Shown: positions 47,375 through 56,964 of the stretch, in pieces
Layout of the letters: each line of letters opens with the position of its first letter
How positions within the stretch are numbered: position 1 is the stretch's first letter
From: an uncultured Lachnospiraceae bacterium
Lineage (GTDB): Bacteria > Bacillota > Clostridia > Lachnospirales > Lachnospiraceae
Direction: 5' to 3'
DNA length: 64,000 bases
Assembly (NCBI GenBank): GCA_910587155.1
Contig: CAJULA010000007.1
Coordinates: 40,050-104,049, forward strand
Made by a program: the position numbers and the translations under genes
The notes under the pieces: generated by a model
Database searches by the model: none
What the model was told of the DNA's origin: nothing
What the model saw: only the letters and a program-made list of their open reading frames with translations

Positions 47375-48529
47375 TCAGTAAAAAATATGACCACCGATGG
47401 CAATCCCCGTCAGTCCCGGTATTGGCGTCCTGAAATAAACGCAGTTTCCCACATTGCTCACACCGCTCATAGCTTCATCCGCCGCCTGATAACAGGCCTG
47501 TGTCGCCCGTCCTTCGGCAAGTGCAAGTGCCAGCCTGCCGCTTCCCACCGGGGAAAACTGTTTGTTCTGATAGATTACCCCCACTACCGTATCCGGGTAC
47601 ACCGAGCTCAGTACCCGGTTGATGACCACCGCCCCTACGGCGACCTTCCCTTCATAGGGTTCTGCACCCGCTTCACAGTAAATAAGCTGAGCCAGCAGTT
47701 CTCTGTCGCCTTCCGCAAAGGTCACTTCGGAAATATCACGTCTGGCTGACCTTGCCGCCAGTCTGGACATGGCCTGTTCTTCCGCCAGCTGTTTCTGCAG
47801 CGCCGCAATATTGGCATCCTGCTCCTTTACCTTTTCTTCATAGGCATGGGCCACCGTCTCCGCTTCCGAAATCTGATCCGCATAACCCGCTATATTGTTG
47901 GCGGTTGATCTGACCATACCCGCCACCTTATCCTGTTCCGCTTTCGTCTTCTCCCGCAGACTGTCCAGTTCTTCCTTACGGGCTACCAGCTTTTGTTTTG
48001 TCTCCTCGATGGTCTGCCTTGTCTCCTTATATTCTTCCAGCATTTTGTGATCATACTCGGAAATCTTCTCAATATATTCACTTTTATTCAGAAAATCACC
48101 GAGGCCTTCGGATGAGAACAGCATTTCCAGATAGACGGCATCTCCTCGCTCATAGATGAACTGAATCCTTTTTTTCATACAGTCATACTGCCACGCAACG
48201 GTTTCCTCCGCTTCCTGCAGTGCCGCCTCCGTATCGGAGATCTCCTGAATCTTATCCTCTATCTCATGTTCCAGTTCATCCAGATTCTCACTGACCTCTT
48301 CCAGATTATCGTTCAGTATGGACAATTGCCCCTGCAGGGAATCCTTCGCCCCCTGCATTCCCTGTATATTTTCTTTCGTCTGTTCCAGCGCAGACTGCGT
48401 CTGCTTTTTTTCCTCTTTTGCCTTATCCAGCTTTTCCTGTGTCGTCGTTGCGCAAACCGAGCCCGACGCACTGGCCGCAAACAGCATCATGCACAGTACG
48501 GCCGCAATCTGTCTGGCAGTGCGCTTCAT
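47375..48529 (-). CDS. SleB/CwlJ-type cell wall hydrolase with coiled coil
   Basis: A 384-residue exported protein. Signal peptide (residues 1-27), then a PcsB-like long coiled coil (about 30-255) with heptads such as LSILNDNLEEVSENLDELEHEIED, then a C-terminal SleB/CwlJ 'hydrolase 2' domain. That domain carries the putative catalytic Glu in LAQLIYCEAGAEPYEGKVAVG near 285, followed by NRVLSSVYPDTVVGVIYQ and QFSPVGSGRL. Family members are lytic transglycosylases or related enzymes acting on spore cortex or vegetative wall. The coiled coil suggests regulation by FtsEX-like partners, as with PcsB. The start at 48529 follows AAGGGTGAATCAT. Confidence 0.9.
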   Translation of the reverse strand: MKRTARQIAAVLCMMLFAASASGSVCATTTQEKLDKAKEEKKQTQSALEQTKENIQGMQGAKDSLQGQLSILNDNLEEVSENLDELEHEIEDKIQEISDTEAALQEAEETVAWQYDCMKKRIQFIYERGDAVYLEMLFSSEGLGDFLNKSEYIEKISEYDHKMLEEYKETRQTIEETKQKLVARKEELDSLREKTKAEQDKVAGMVRSTANNIAGYADQISEAETVAHAYEEKVKEQDANIAALQKQLAEEQAMSRLAARSARRDISEVTFAEGDRELLAQLIYCEAGAEPYEGKVAVGAVVINRVLSSVYPDTVVGVIYQNKQFSPVGSGRLALALAEGRATQACYQAADEAMSGVSNVGNCVYFRTPIPGLTGIAIGGHIFY

Positions 48530-48591
48530 ATGATTCACCCTTCCTGGCATATGGCACGGGTCTGATTCTGCCATCGTATGCCGGCATATTT

Positions 48592-49071
48592 TTACAGCTT
48601 CAGATTGATCTCCCGGCCGGTCGGCTGATACTGATAATATCTGACCCCCGCAGCATCCAGCATCTTTCGCGAAGCGATGCCGGACGGAGTGTCGGCATAT
48701 TTGTCGCTTTCATACACTACGGTACGGATACCGGCCTGAATAATCGCTTTCGCGCATTCATTGCAGGGAAACAGGGATACATACAGCTTGGCGCCGCTCA
48801 GACTGCCGCCCCGATAGTTCAATATCGCATTCAGTTCGCTGTGGGTCACAAATGCATACTTGGTATGCAGCGTGTCCCCTTCTCTCTCCCAGGGAAAGGC
48901 ATCATCCGAACACCCCATGGGAAATCCGTTATATCCCATGGAAAGTATCTTATTGTCCTCACTTACAATACAGGCTCCCACCTGTGTGCTCGGATCCTTG
49001 GAACGCATACCTGACAGCTTGGAGATACCCATAAAATATTCGTCCCAGGAAATATAGTCATCTCTTTTCAT
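48592..49071 (-). CDS. dCMP/cytidylate deaminase (ComEB-like)
   Basis: A 159-residue zinc deaminase that converts dCMP to dUMP, feeding dTMP synthesis. The metal site is complete: THSELNAIL (His-x-Glu) and SLFPCNECAKAI (PCxxC). The DPSTQVGACIV segment is typical. The start at 49071 is preferred over 49077 for spacing from GGAG. It follows upp by 13 nt in the same direction, a sensible pyrimidine-salvage pairing. Confidence 0.92.
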   Translation of the reverse strand: MKRDDYISWDEYFMGISKLSGMRSKDPSTQVGACIVSEDNKILSMGYNGFPMGCSDDAFPWEREGDTLHTKYAFVTHSELNAILNYRGGSLSGAKLYVSLFPCNECAKAIIQAGIRTVVYESDKYADTPSGIASRKMLDAAGVRYYQYQPTGREINLKL

Positions 49072-49084
49072 ATGCATGCTCCGA

Positions 49085-49714
49085 TTATTTCGTACCGAAA
49101 ATCCGGTCACCCGCATCCCCCAGTCCCGGGACAATATAACCATGCTCGTTCAGTTTTTCATCCAGTGCGCCGACATACAGATCCACATCCGGATGATCTT
49201 TATGCATCCGCTCCACCCCTTCCGGCGCCGCAATGATACACATAAAATGGATGTTCCTGCAGCCCCGCTCCTTGAGCAGCCGGATTGCCTCCGATGACGA
49301 ACCGCCGGTCGCAAGCATCGGATCTACCACAAAAATCTCCCGTTCCGCACAGTCCGCCGGAATCTTACAATAATACTCTACCGGCTGAAGCGTATTGGGA
49401 TCTCTGTACAGACCGATATGACCTACCTTGGCGGTCGGTATCAGCTCCAGAATTCCGTCCACCATCCCCAGTCCTGCCCGCAGTATCGGGATGACAGCCA
49501 GCTTTTTCCCCTGCAGCTGCTTTACCCTGGCCGGACAGATCGGCGTCTCAATCTCCACATCCGACAGCTTCAGCTCTCTTGTCGCTTCATAACAGATCAG
49601 CATAGCGATCTCGCTGATCGTCTGGCGGAAATCCTTGGTTCCTGTTTCTTTTCTTCTGATATTACCGATCTTATGCTGAATCAGCGGGTGATCCATGATC
49701 ACGGTCTTAGCCAT
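49085..49714 (-). CDS. upp: Uracil phosphoribosyltransferase
   Basis: A 209-residue type I phosphoribosyltransferase making UMP from uracil and PRPP. The PRPP loop is [16 protein letters not shown] near residue 128, and the uracil-binding end [17 protein letters not shown] is intact. The second Met (49714) gives proper spacing from AGGGGGGATGG. It sits in an apparent rpiB-upp-dCMP deaminase group, all tied to ribose phosphate and pyrimidines. Confidence 0.96.
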   Translation of the reverse strand: MAKTVIMDHPLIQHKIGNIRRKETGTKDFRQTISEIAMLICYEATRELKLSDVEIETPICPARVKQLQGKKLAVIPILRAGLGMVDGILELIPTAKVGHIGLYRDPNTLQPVEYYCKIPADCAEREIFVVDPMLATGGSSSEAIRLLKERGCRNIHFMCIIAAPEGVERMHKDHPDVDLYVGALDEKLNEHGYIVPGLGDAGDRIFGTK

Positions 49715-49725
49715 ATCCATCCCCC

Positions 49726-50154
49726 CTATTCTTCGATCAGATCAATTCTCCTCTGATGCCGTTCTTCACCGGAAAACTCTGTTTCCAGAAATGTTTTAAC
49801 GATCTCCATCGCCAGATTGACGCCTACAATCCCTGCTCCCAGAGCCAGTATATTGGCATTGTTATGCAGTCTTGTCAGCTTCGCAGTTGCGGAATCCGCA
49901 CACAAGGCACAGCGGATACCCGGTATCTTATTGGCAGTGATGGAAATGCCTATGCCGGTCGTACAGATTATGATGCCCCTGTCGCACGTACCATCAGCCA
50001 CTGCCCTGGCTGCTGCCCGTCCATATACGGGATAGTCACACGATTCCTTACTGTCACATCCGAAGTCCCGATATTCATATCCTGCTTCTTTCAGATATTT
50101 TATAACTTCCTGTTTCAGATCAAATCCGCCATGGTCACTTCCTAATGCTATCAT
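49726..50154 (-). CDS. rpiB: Ribose-5-phosphate isomerase B
   Basis: A 142-residue RpiB/LacAB-family sugar isomerase interconverting ribose 5-phosphate and ribulose 5-phosphate. The N-terminal [13 protein letters not shown] and the catalytic cysteine loop [15 protein letters not shown] are present. It is 11 nt upstream of upp and 19 nt downstream of the threonylcarbamoyl-AMP synthase gene, so they form one operon. Confidence 0.95.
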   Translation of the reverse strand: MIALGSDHGGFDLKQEVIKYLKEAGYEYRDFGCDSKESCDYPVYGRAAARAVADGTCDRGIIICTTGIGISITANKIPGIRCALCADSATAKLTRLHNNANILALGAGIVGVNLAMEIVKTFLETEFSGEERHQRRIDLIEE

Positions 50155-50173
50155 ACGTTTTCCCTCCTGTTTT

Positions 50174-51232
50174 TTATTTTGCCTGCAATATCCGATGACC
50201 GGCTGCCTTCAGCAGCCGGTTCATAACAGCCATCCCCACTCCATTGCCGGAAAATTCTTCCGAATAGATATAGTCAATCTTTCTGCTGTCAAAACGCCGG
50301 AGAGCAGCATAAAGATGTCTGGCAGCCGCCTCTTTATCCTCTCTTGGCCCCATAACTTCGATATGGTCTGCCTGATAGAGTGGTCTTGTCTCCTCCGAAC
50401 AGATAATGCCTGTCCGCTCTCCCGCACGCATCTTCTCCTTTACCAGCCTGCAGATCATAGCTGTCACATCCGTTTCATTTCCTGACACTATCGTCAGCTG
50501 TCCCTCAGGCGCATAATGCCGGTACTTCATCCCCGGCGCCCTGGGCGCCTTCCCTTTCTCCCCGTCCGGGGACATTCTGTCCACATCGACCGGACAGCCC
50601 AGTATCTCTTCCAGCATTTCTTTTGTTATATAACCTGGTCTGAGTATGACAGGCTTGTCTCCTGTCAGATCCACAATTGTGGATTCCAGACCAATACACG
50701 CGGCGCCGCCATCCAGAATCAGATCAATTCTTCCACCTAAATCTTCCTGCACATGCTCTGCCAGCGTAGGACTCGGTTTCCCCGAAATATTGGCACTGGG
50801 CGCCGCCACATAACCGCCCGCTGCTTCGATCAGTGCCAGCGCGATCTTATTTTGCGGCATACGGACTGCCACGGTAGAAAGACCGCCCGTGGTTTCCGGC
50901 GGCACCGCATCTGTCTTTTCCAATATCATTGTAAGGGGGCCCGGCCACAATGCCTTTGCCAGTATCTCTGCCTTTGGCGGAATCTTTCCCGCTATCTTTT
51001 TGATATCCTCCCATCGGCAAATATGGACAATCAGCGGATTGTCGGAAGGCCTTCCCTTGGCAGCATAAATCCTACGTGAAGATTCCTTCTGCAGTGCATC
51101 CCCGCCCAGGCCATACACCGTCTCCGTGGGGAATGCCACCAGACCGCCATTTCTGATGATCCTGCCTGCCTCTTCTATCACCTTTTTATCAATACATGCT
51201 TCCTCCAGAGAAGCAAACCGTGTCTCTCCCAT
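50174..51232 (-). CDS. L-threonylcarbamoyladenylate synthase (Sua5 type)
   Basis: A 352-residue two-domain enzyme that makes threonylcarbamoyl-AMP for the t6A37 modification of ANN-decoding tRNAs. The YrdC domain (1-205) shows GGLVAFPTETVYGLGGDA, SDNPLIVHI and APSANISGKPSPT. A C-terminal Sua5 domain (about 235-350) follows, making it Sua5 rather than short TsaC. In Firmicutes it often lies near rpiB and upp, as here. A promoter is seen at 51283-51311. Confidence 0.94.
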   Translation of the reverse strand: MGETRFASLEEACIDKKVIEEAGRIIRNGGLVAFPTETVYGLGGDALQKESSRRIYAAKGRPSDNPLIVHICRWEDIKKIAGKIPPKAEILAKALWPGPLTMILEKTDAVPPETTGGLSTVAVRMPQNKIALALIEAAGGYVAAPSANISGKPSPTLAEHVQEDLGGRIDLILDGGAACIGLESTIVDLTGDKPVILRPGYITKEMLEEILGCPVDVDRMSPDGEKGKAPRAPGMKYRHYAPEGQLTIVSGNETDVTAMICRLVKEKMRAGERTGIICSEETRPLYQADHIEVMGPREDKEAAARHLYAALRRFDSRKIDYIYSEEFSGNGVGMAVMNRLLKAAGHRILQAK

Positions 51233-51282
51233 AATAGCCTGCCCGTGTGATTTTCGTATGATACCTGCCGCATGAAAAATTT

Positions 51283-51311
51283 CATATAAATGTATGATTA
51301 CACTTTTTCAA
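51283..51311 (-). promoter_or_regulatory. Promoter of the Sua5-rpiB-upp operon
   Basis: On the minus strand TTGAAA (51306-51311) and TATATG (51283-51288) are spaced by 17 nt. Confidence 0.55.
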
Positions 51312-51375
51312 GTATAGCATAGTCTTGTACCAGGGAAAAGAGGTTTTTGCAATACAAACCATGCCCCTGAACATC

Positions 51376-51410
51376 CCGGCAGAAGGCCATCACTTCTGCC
51401 GGTCATTTTT
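51376..51410 (+). terminator. Terminator-like hairpin without an upstream gene
   Basis: CCGGCAGAA (51376-51384) pairs perfectly with TTCTGCCGG (51394-51402), followed by TCATTTTT on the plus strand. No plus-strand gene precedes it within several kb, so it may end a small RNA starting in 51310-51370, or act as a block to antisense transcription. Confidence 0.5.
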
Positions 51411-51435
51411 CCCCCACCGTCGTTCCGCCGGTTTG

Positions 51436-52149
51436 TCATTGACTGTTCAGCATCTGCATAATCCCCATAAAGACAGCCCAGGCCACCCGTTCCTGATATT
51501 CATCGCCGCTGAGCTTCTCTGCTTCCTGCGAGTTGGACAGAAAGCCACATTCCACAATTATAATCGGTGAGGATGTCTTTTTGAGGAGATAGTAGCTTCC
51601 ATTCGCCTTCGCTTCTCTTTTATTTTCCGGATCGAGACGATCCTTCAGGCTTTTCTGCATAATCTCCGCAGCAGCTTTGCTCCCATCGCTTCCTTTATAA
51701 TAAAAGACCTGCGCACCCTTCACATATTCTTCCGGATAACTGTTCTGATGGATACTGACTGTAATGACCGGCGCAGCTTCTTCTATGATTGCAATCCGGC
51801 GCTTCATATCCTGCACTTTCTTATTCTGCGCACCGGGATCATACAATCCACTGGCATCCGTGCGGGTCATCACAACTCTGATCCCCTCCAGCTCCAGATA
51901 GGTCTTTACCTTTTGTGCGATCTGCAGGTTAATATCCTTTTCCAATGCCCCGTTGATACCGACTTTGCCCGGATCATCCCCTCCGTGCCCGGCATCTATG
52001 ACAATACATCTTTCCTGCTCCGTCCTGCCGCCTGAAACAAACACCGCAGTTTCCTTCACTGCCGCCCAGCCGGTGACCACCAGCATGACAGCCATTGCCA
52101 CACAGACCGCCGTCTCCCCCTGCCTGATCTTTTCTTTCCAGTTTTTCAT
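51436..52149 (-). CDS. cwlD: N-acetylmuramoyl-L-alanine amidase CwlD
   Basis: A 237-residue amidase_3 protein with an N-terminal membrane helix (residues 13-33). Zinc ligands: His in VIDAGHGGDDPGKVG, Glu in GALEKDINLQIA, His in SIHQNSYPEE; the catalytic Glu is in IIIVECGFLSNSQEA. The length and the VECGFLSN ending fit CwlD, which makes muramic-delta-lactam in spore cortex together with PdaA. This is another sign of sporulation. It is followed by no linked gene; the GH18 gene lies upstream in the same direction, 71 nt away. Confidence 0.92.
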   Translation of the reverse strand: MKNWKEKIRQGETAVCVAMAVMLVVTGWAAVKETAVFVSGGRTEQERCIVIDAGHGGDDPGKVGINGALEKDINLQIAQKVKTYLELEGIRVVMTRTDASGLYDPGAQNKKVQDMKRRIAIIEEAAPVITVSIHQNSYPEEYVKGAQVFYYKGSDGSKAAAEIMQKSLKDRLDPENKREAKANGSYYLLKKTSSPIIIVECGFLSNSQEAEKLSGDEYQERVAWAVFMGIMQMLNSQ

Positions 52150-52220
52150 GTATACAAAATCCTGCTATTTTTAACTATCTTATGAAAAAACCGGTAAAAA
52201 AAGAATCCTTTCCAGGTACA

Positions 52221-53906
52221 TCAGCCATGCAGGTAGAGATCAATCACATTCCAGACAGAAGGCCTCTCCAGTCCCAGCTTCCAGGCCCCCACACCTGCAA
52301 TATTATAGCTCGCCATCCGGTTCAGCTTGACCTCAATAGACTGTTCATCTTCCAGCCATACCTGATAAAACATACCATCCTTTTCAAATTCAGCATAATT
52401 CTGACAGGTGCTCTCATCCCAGACTGCCGAAACACCGTTATCGGCAAGGAACTTGTCTGCCGCCTCCATCCCCACCGCATCACTTGTCACTTCACCGCCG
52501 CCCGACTTCCACACTCTGGTATAGAAAGGTACTGCGTTGATAATCTTATCAGCCGGTACCTCTTCCAGCGTCTTCTCAATCCCTGTCTCCACAAAATCAA
52601 TGGATGCCACGCTCCCGGCCTCTGAGCTGCCGGACCAGTGCTCGTCGTAGCCCATGATAATCACATAATCCGCCACCCGGCCCTGCTCAGCCCTGCCATA
52701 ATGTCCGGTATTGCCTACCGGGACATAATTATCAATGGAAAGCACGATGCCATTGGCTCTGCAGGGAATGGAAAGCTCCCTGATAAACTGTACGAAGTGT
52801 TCCCCTGTCTCTTCACTGATCTGTTCAAAATCAATATTAATCCCATCCATGCCGCATGCCGCTGCTGCCTGAATCAGCCCTTCTATCAGACGGGCCCGTT
52901 TCGTCGTGGAAGACAGGACGCTGTAAGAATCCACTTCCTTATTAAAATTATCAACCAGCCCCCACACTTCCAGCCCCATCTGGTGAGCCTGCGCCACATA
53001 GTCCACCGAGGCTATACTCGTAAAGTTCCCCTCATTATCACTCAGAGAAAACCATGTGGGAGAAATGGTATTCAGCCCTTCCACGCCATCCAACACATCC
53101 GACAGATAGGCATTGGCCGCCTGTGTCGTCACCTGATGCCATGCCATACAAACCCGCCCGTTTCTTGCGATTCTGGTATATTCAGGCTCCTGGTAATCAG
53201 TCACCGCGGTCATCGTCTCACTATGAATGCCACCCAGCCTCTTCTTCTCCACATAACCGATGATGGCATCGGACTTCACTCTGACCCAGGTATCCATCTC
53301 ATCCAGCACCACAACCTGACTGCCTTTTTCCATCTCCTTTAAAATTTCACTCTTTACACCGCCCTGGTAACGGATCTGTGTATCCTTACTGATCTCCGCC
53401 AGTTCCTGTTCCCCCCATTGCGTATAAACCTGCATTCTGGAAGGTTCAGAAAATGGTTCATAGGAAAAATTTGTGAATTTTTTAACATATTCTACTGCAA
53501 TATAAAGCGTATTTCCTTCATATCTGGCTATGACAAAGCCCGCGTCCTGGCCCGCCCCATTCTGTATATACTCCGTACTTCCGATACTCGTGCGTATGAT
53601 ATCATCCGGTGTGGTATAAAGCAGCAGATTCTCGCCTCTGTCTTCATAAAACCGCTCATTGAAGTATCTTTGTACTGTATCCAGTGCAAAATAATAAGTA
53701 CCGTCCAGCAGAAGCGCCTTGTCTTCCAATATCTCATCCTGAAGCACAATGGCTGTTTCCGTGTCTGCCTGCAGGTTAAAATATTCATTCATATCTGCTG
53801 TTTCTTTGGAGTAACTGTATTTTTCGATCAGTTTCATTCCCAGACTGGTCACTGCGATCAACAATATAAGGACGATTGCAACGAATGCCGGAATCAATTT
53901 CTTCAT
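52221..53906 (-). CDS. GH18 family glycoside hydrolase with SH3-like domain
   Basis: A 561-residue protein with an N-terminal membrane anchor or signal (residues 4-24). An N-terminal region (about 35-150) resembles copper-amine-oxidase-like or WYL-type beta repeats. An SH3-like domain follows (about 165-225, VVVLDEMDTWVRVKSDAIIGYV). The GH18 TIM barrel (about 240-555) carries the catalytic DGINIDFEQ segment near residue 355, which fits the family's DxxDxDxE pattern only in its last part but keeps the catalytic Glu. Such proteins act as peptidoglycan or spore-cortex N-acetylglucosaminidases (SleL/YaaH-like) or chitinases. The start at 53906 follows AAAGGAG. Confidence 0.88.
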   Translation of the reverse strand: MKKLIPAFVAIVLILLIAVTSLGMKLIEKYSYSKETADMNEYFNLQADTETAIVLQDEILEDKALLLDGTYYFALDTVQRYFNERFYEDRGENLLLYTTPDDIIRTSIGSTEYIQNGAGQDAGFVIARYEGNTLYIAVEYVKKFTNFSYEPFSEPSRMQVYTQWGEQELAEISKDTQIRYQGGVKSEILKEMEKGSQVVVLDEMDTWVRVKSDAIIGYVEKKRLGGIHSETMTAVTDYQEPEYTRIARNGRVCMAWHQVTTQAANAYLSDVLDGVEGLNTISPTWFSLSDNEGNFTSIASVDYVAQAHQMGLEVWGLVDNFNKEVDSYSVLSSTTKRARLIEGLIQAAAACGMDGINIDFEQISEETGEHFVQFIRELSIPCRANGIVLSIDNYVPVGNTGHYGRAEQGRVADYVIIMGYDEHWSGSSEAGSVASIDFVETGIEKTLEEVPADKIINAVPFYTRVWKSGGGEVTSDAVGMEAADKFLADNGVSAVWDESTCQNYAEFEKDGMFYQVWLEDEQSIEVKLNRMASYNIAGVGAWKLGLERPSVWNVIDLYLHG

Positions 53907-54086
53907 CTCTGTCCAACTCCTTTCCAACCGTCCTCATTATAACAGACTATTTTGATACCGTCATTACCAATTTTGACGTTTTTTGCATTTTTGTGGGGAG
54001 GGATTCACTGTCAGCGTAAAGGCTCCTGTTTTCATTTCCCTGTATAATTCTGATAGAGCTTGTGATACCCTCTCCCATACCGTTTA

Positions 54087-54302
54087 TCAGGTCAGCTGTA
54101 CTCTGTCATACCGAAGTTCAGACAGTCTGCCCTCCTGGTTCAGCACATAATCCGGCATGTAAACCACTTCTTCATTGACACAACAGGTCCATGCCAGTTC
54201 CGCGGCAGATACGCGCCTCCCTTCCAGATACAGATCCGCACCGCCCCTGGCGATCCCTTCCAGCCGTACCCGCATATCGTTCAGTTCCTTTTGCCGTCGC
54301 AC
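54087..54302 (-). CDS. Small protein of unknown function, 71 residues
   Basis: Starts with GTG behind GGAGGGAGCATAT. The product (RRQKELNDMRVRLEGIARGG ... VYMPDYVLNQEGRLSELRYDRVQ) is soluble, with a basic N-terminus and an alpha/beta pattern. I do not recognise the family. The good ribosome site and ordinary codon use make it likely real. Confidence 0.65.
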   Translation of the reverse strand: MRRQKELNDMRVRLEGIARGGADLYLEGRRVSAAELAWTCCVNEEVVYMPDYVLNQEGRLSELRYDRVQLT

Positions 54303-54891
54303 ATATGCTCCCTCCTTTGTACCGTATTTGAAGATCCTGAGACCAAAAACCTGTGATATATTCTATTCCCGGGGATCTCCATGGAAATTTTTGGTAAATA
54401 TGGTACGAAAACAGTACAGAAGAGATGCGCGGACGTGTATTATGTCATAGAATAAATGAGATACTACGTTGTGAAAATCTGAATTATAACATATATAACA
54501 TTAAGAAATAATTAGGAAAATTCTGATGCCCTATGCCATGCATAAGCTTTTAAGACTTCCCCTGAACCTGCTCAGGGGTTCTGATGATGAAACTTTCCGT
54601 TTCTGGACTTAATGTAAGACGACATTAAAATGTCTGATGATCCGGTAAAATACCATGCCTCCTTCCAATACACAGATTGTCCGAAAGCATCTCTGGAAAT
54701 TATTATACCTGATATCACGATCCATTACAAGTATTTTTAAAAATTTTTAAAAATTTTGTGAATTAAAATGACGCCTATTGACTAAAAGAATCATTACGTA
54801 TAATATACTTTTAATAATAAATAATCCGGCTGACAGATTCCCGTATTTTACAGCATTGAACAAACGGATTTATTATTATAATATTTTCCAG
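54303..54891. other. Long AT-rich intergenic region with a hairpin
   Basis: About 590 nt with no convincing reading frame. CCCCTGA and TCAGGGG (about 54558-54577) form a 7-bp hairpin, flanked by two copies of TCTGATGAT (near 54578 and 54636). The stretch 54720-54790 is A/T runs. A small RNA is possible, but I could not match a known class or find a clear promoter-terminator pair. Confidence 0.4.
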
Positions 54892-54919
54892 TTGTAACTG
54901 CAATGAACTATAATATAAT
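54892..54919 (+). promoter_or_regulatory. Promoter of mecA
   Basis: TTGTAA (54892-54897) and perfect TATAAT (54914-54919) are 16 nt apart, 20 nt before the mecA start. Confidence 0.75.
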
Positions 54920-54938
54920 GGAAACAAGGTGAAGGAAC

Positions 54939-55721
54939 ATGAAAATAGAAAAAATCAATGAACACCAAATCCGCTGTACTCTGACCAAAGCCGATCTGGT
55001 AGACAGAGAATTGAAGATCAGTGAACTGGCCTATGGCACCGACAAGGCCAAAAACCTGTTTCGGGACATGATGCAGCAGGCTGCTTTCGAATGTGGTTTT
55101 GAGGCGGAGAACACACCACTGATGATCGAAGCGATTCCGCTGAATGCAGAATGTATCGTCCTGATCATCACAAAGGTTGACGATCCGGAAGAACTGGATA
55201 CCCGTTTTTCCAAGTTCGCCCCCTCCATACACGATTCTGAGGAAGAGGGAGGCGACGACTCATCTGATACCCTGGAGGGTGCTGACGACGTCCTTGATCT
55301 GTTCCGCAAACTACATGAAAATAAAATGAAAAATTCCCCCGAAACCGAAACGGGACAGCCGCAGGATATCCGCTCCTCTCTGTCTGTCTCTGCCGGGAAT
55401 GAGGCCGCTCCGGCGGTACCCGACGTGGATCTGACCAAGGTATTTTCTTTCCCCCATCTGAGTGAGCTGACCCGTCTGGCCCATGTGCTGAAAAATTATT
55501 ACGATGGTGTCAATTCTCTGTACAGCAATAAAAATACCGGCCGCTATTGCCTGCTTCTTACCAAAAGCAGCCACACGCCGGAAGAATTTAACAAAGTCTG
55601 CAATATTGTATCTGAATACGGGCGGCCGGAAAAATATTCAACCGGCACCGAGGCCTTTCTGGAGGAGCACTGCGAATTGTTTATCGCAGATAATGCCCTG
55701 CAGTCACTGGCTTCCATATAA
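54939..55721 (+). CDS. mecA: Adaptor protein MecA
   Basis: A 260-residue adaptor that delivers substrates to ClpC-ClpP. The N-terminal domain (MKIEKINEHQIRCTLTKADL to about residue 85) binds targets. An acidic linker follows (DSEEEGGDDSSDTLEGADD, about 100-125), and the C-terminal ClpC-binding domain (from about 165, FSFPHLSELTRLAHVLKNYY) is complete. In Bacillus MecA controls ComK and sporulation through Spo0A. The ATG follows GAAGGAAC. It has its own promoter and terminator. Confidence 0.94.
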   Translation: MKIEKINEHQIRCTLTKADLVDRELKISELAYGTDKAKNLFRDMMQQAAFECGFEAENTPLMIEAIPLNAECIVLIITKVDDPEELDTRFSKFAPSIHDSEEEGGDDSSDTLEGADDVLDLFRKLHENKMKNSPETETGQPQDIRSSLSVSAGNEAAPAVPDVDLTKVFSFPHLSELTRLAHVLKNYYDGVNSLYSNKNTGRYCLLLTKSSHTPEEFNKVCNIVSEYGRPEKYSTGTEAFLEEHCELFIADNALQSLASI

Positions 55722-55735
55722 AGCATTGTTACGTG

Positions 55736-55764
55736 TCCCTTCGTCATCAACAGACGAAGGGACA
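55736..55764 (+). terminator. Terminator of mecA
   Basis: GTCCCTTCGTC pairs perfectly with GACGAAGGGAC over a 7-nt loop, then ATTTACTTT. The following 55770-56015 stretch shows no gene; AACCCCCATGC occurs twice in it (near 55777 and 55898). Confidence 0.75.
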
Positions 55765-56019
55765 TTTACTTTCTGAACCCCCATGCAATCAGATTTGCGT
55801 CTCCATAAAAGATTGTTATCATTGCGTTTGCATAAAATAACACCTCTGTCATTTCCTGATTCTTAAAAGACTTACACCGGCTCTTTTTTCACAGTAACCC
55901 CCATGCCGTTTGCTCGGCACCACTATGAATGCTTCATGCTATTTTTATCCCTGTTGTTATACAATTTTCAGCATACACCGCCACCTGATAAGTGCGAAGT
56001 GTGACTGAAAAAAATATTG

Positions 56020-56671
<652 letters not shown>

Positions 56672-56689
56672 AAAACAGTCTGCAGAAAA

Positions 56690-56821
56690 GTGTACTTTTT
56701 TGTAGACATATACATATATTCCATTTTTTGTCATTGTAGCACAAAGTTATATATTTTTCTACAAGAAAACGGAAGTTCTCACGCTGCCGGTATACTTTTT
56801 GTCAATACAAAAAAGTTACAC
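56690..56821. repeat. Three copies of a GTRTAC-T-run motif
   Basis: GTGTACTTTTTTGT (56690-56703), GTATACTTTTTGT (56790-56802) and, inverted, ACAAAAAAGTTACAC (56807-56821). The last two face each other across 4 nt and can form a hairpin. They lie between the recombinase and the kinase gene (gap 56672-56964). Either recombinase sites, operators, or a terminator for the recombinase gene. Confidence 0.6.
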
Positions 56822-56964
56822 TTTTTAAAATTTCCCCGAAATAAAGTTTATGGAAAAACAAAGTAATCACGGGACTGCAAAATCTAAGGAAGTACTGATT
56901 AAATCAGCGTTTCCCTGACACAGACAATCAACAATACCGTGCAGAAAAGAGGGACAGCGTAAAA

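Noticed and set aside
56672..56964. A clear promoter for the kinase operon
   Set aside because: TTGTCA near 56799 has no -10 box at a proper distance; no pair good enough to list.
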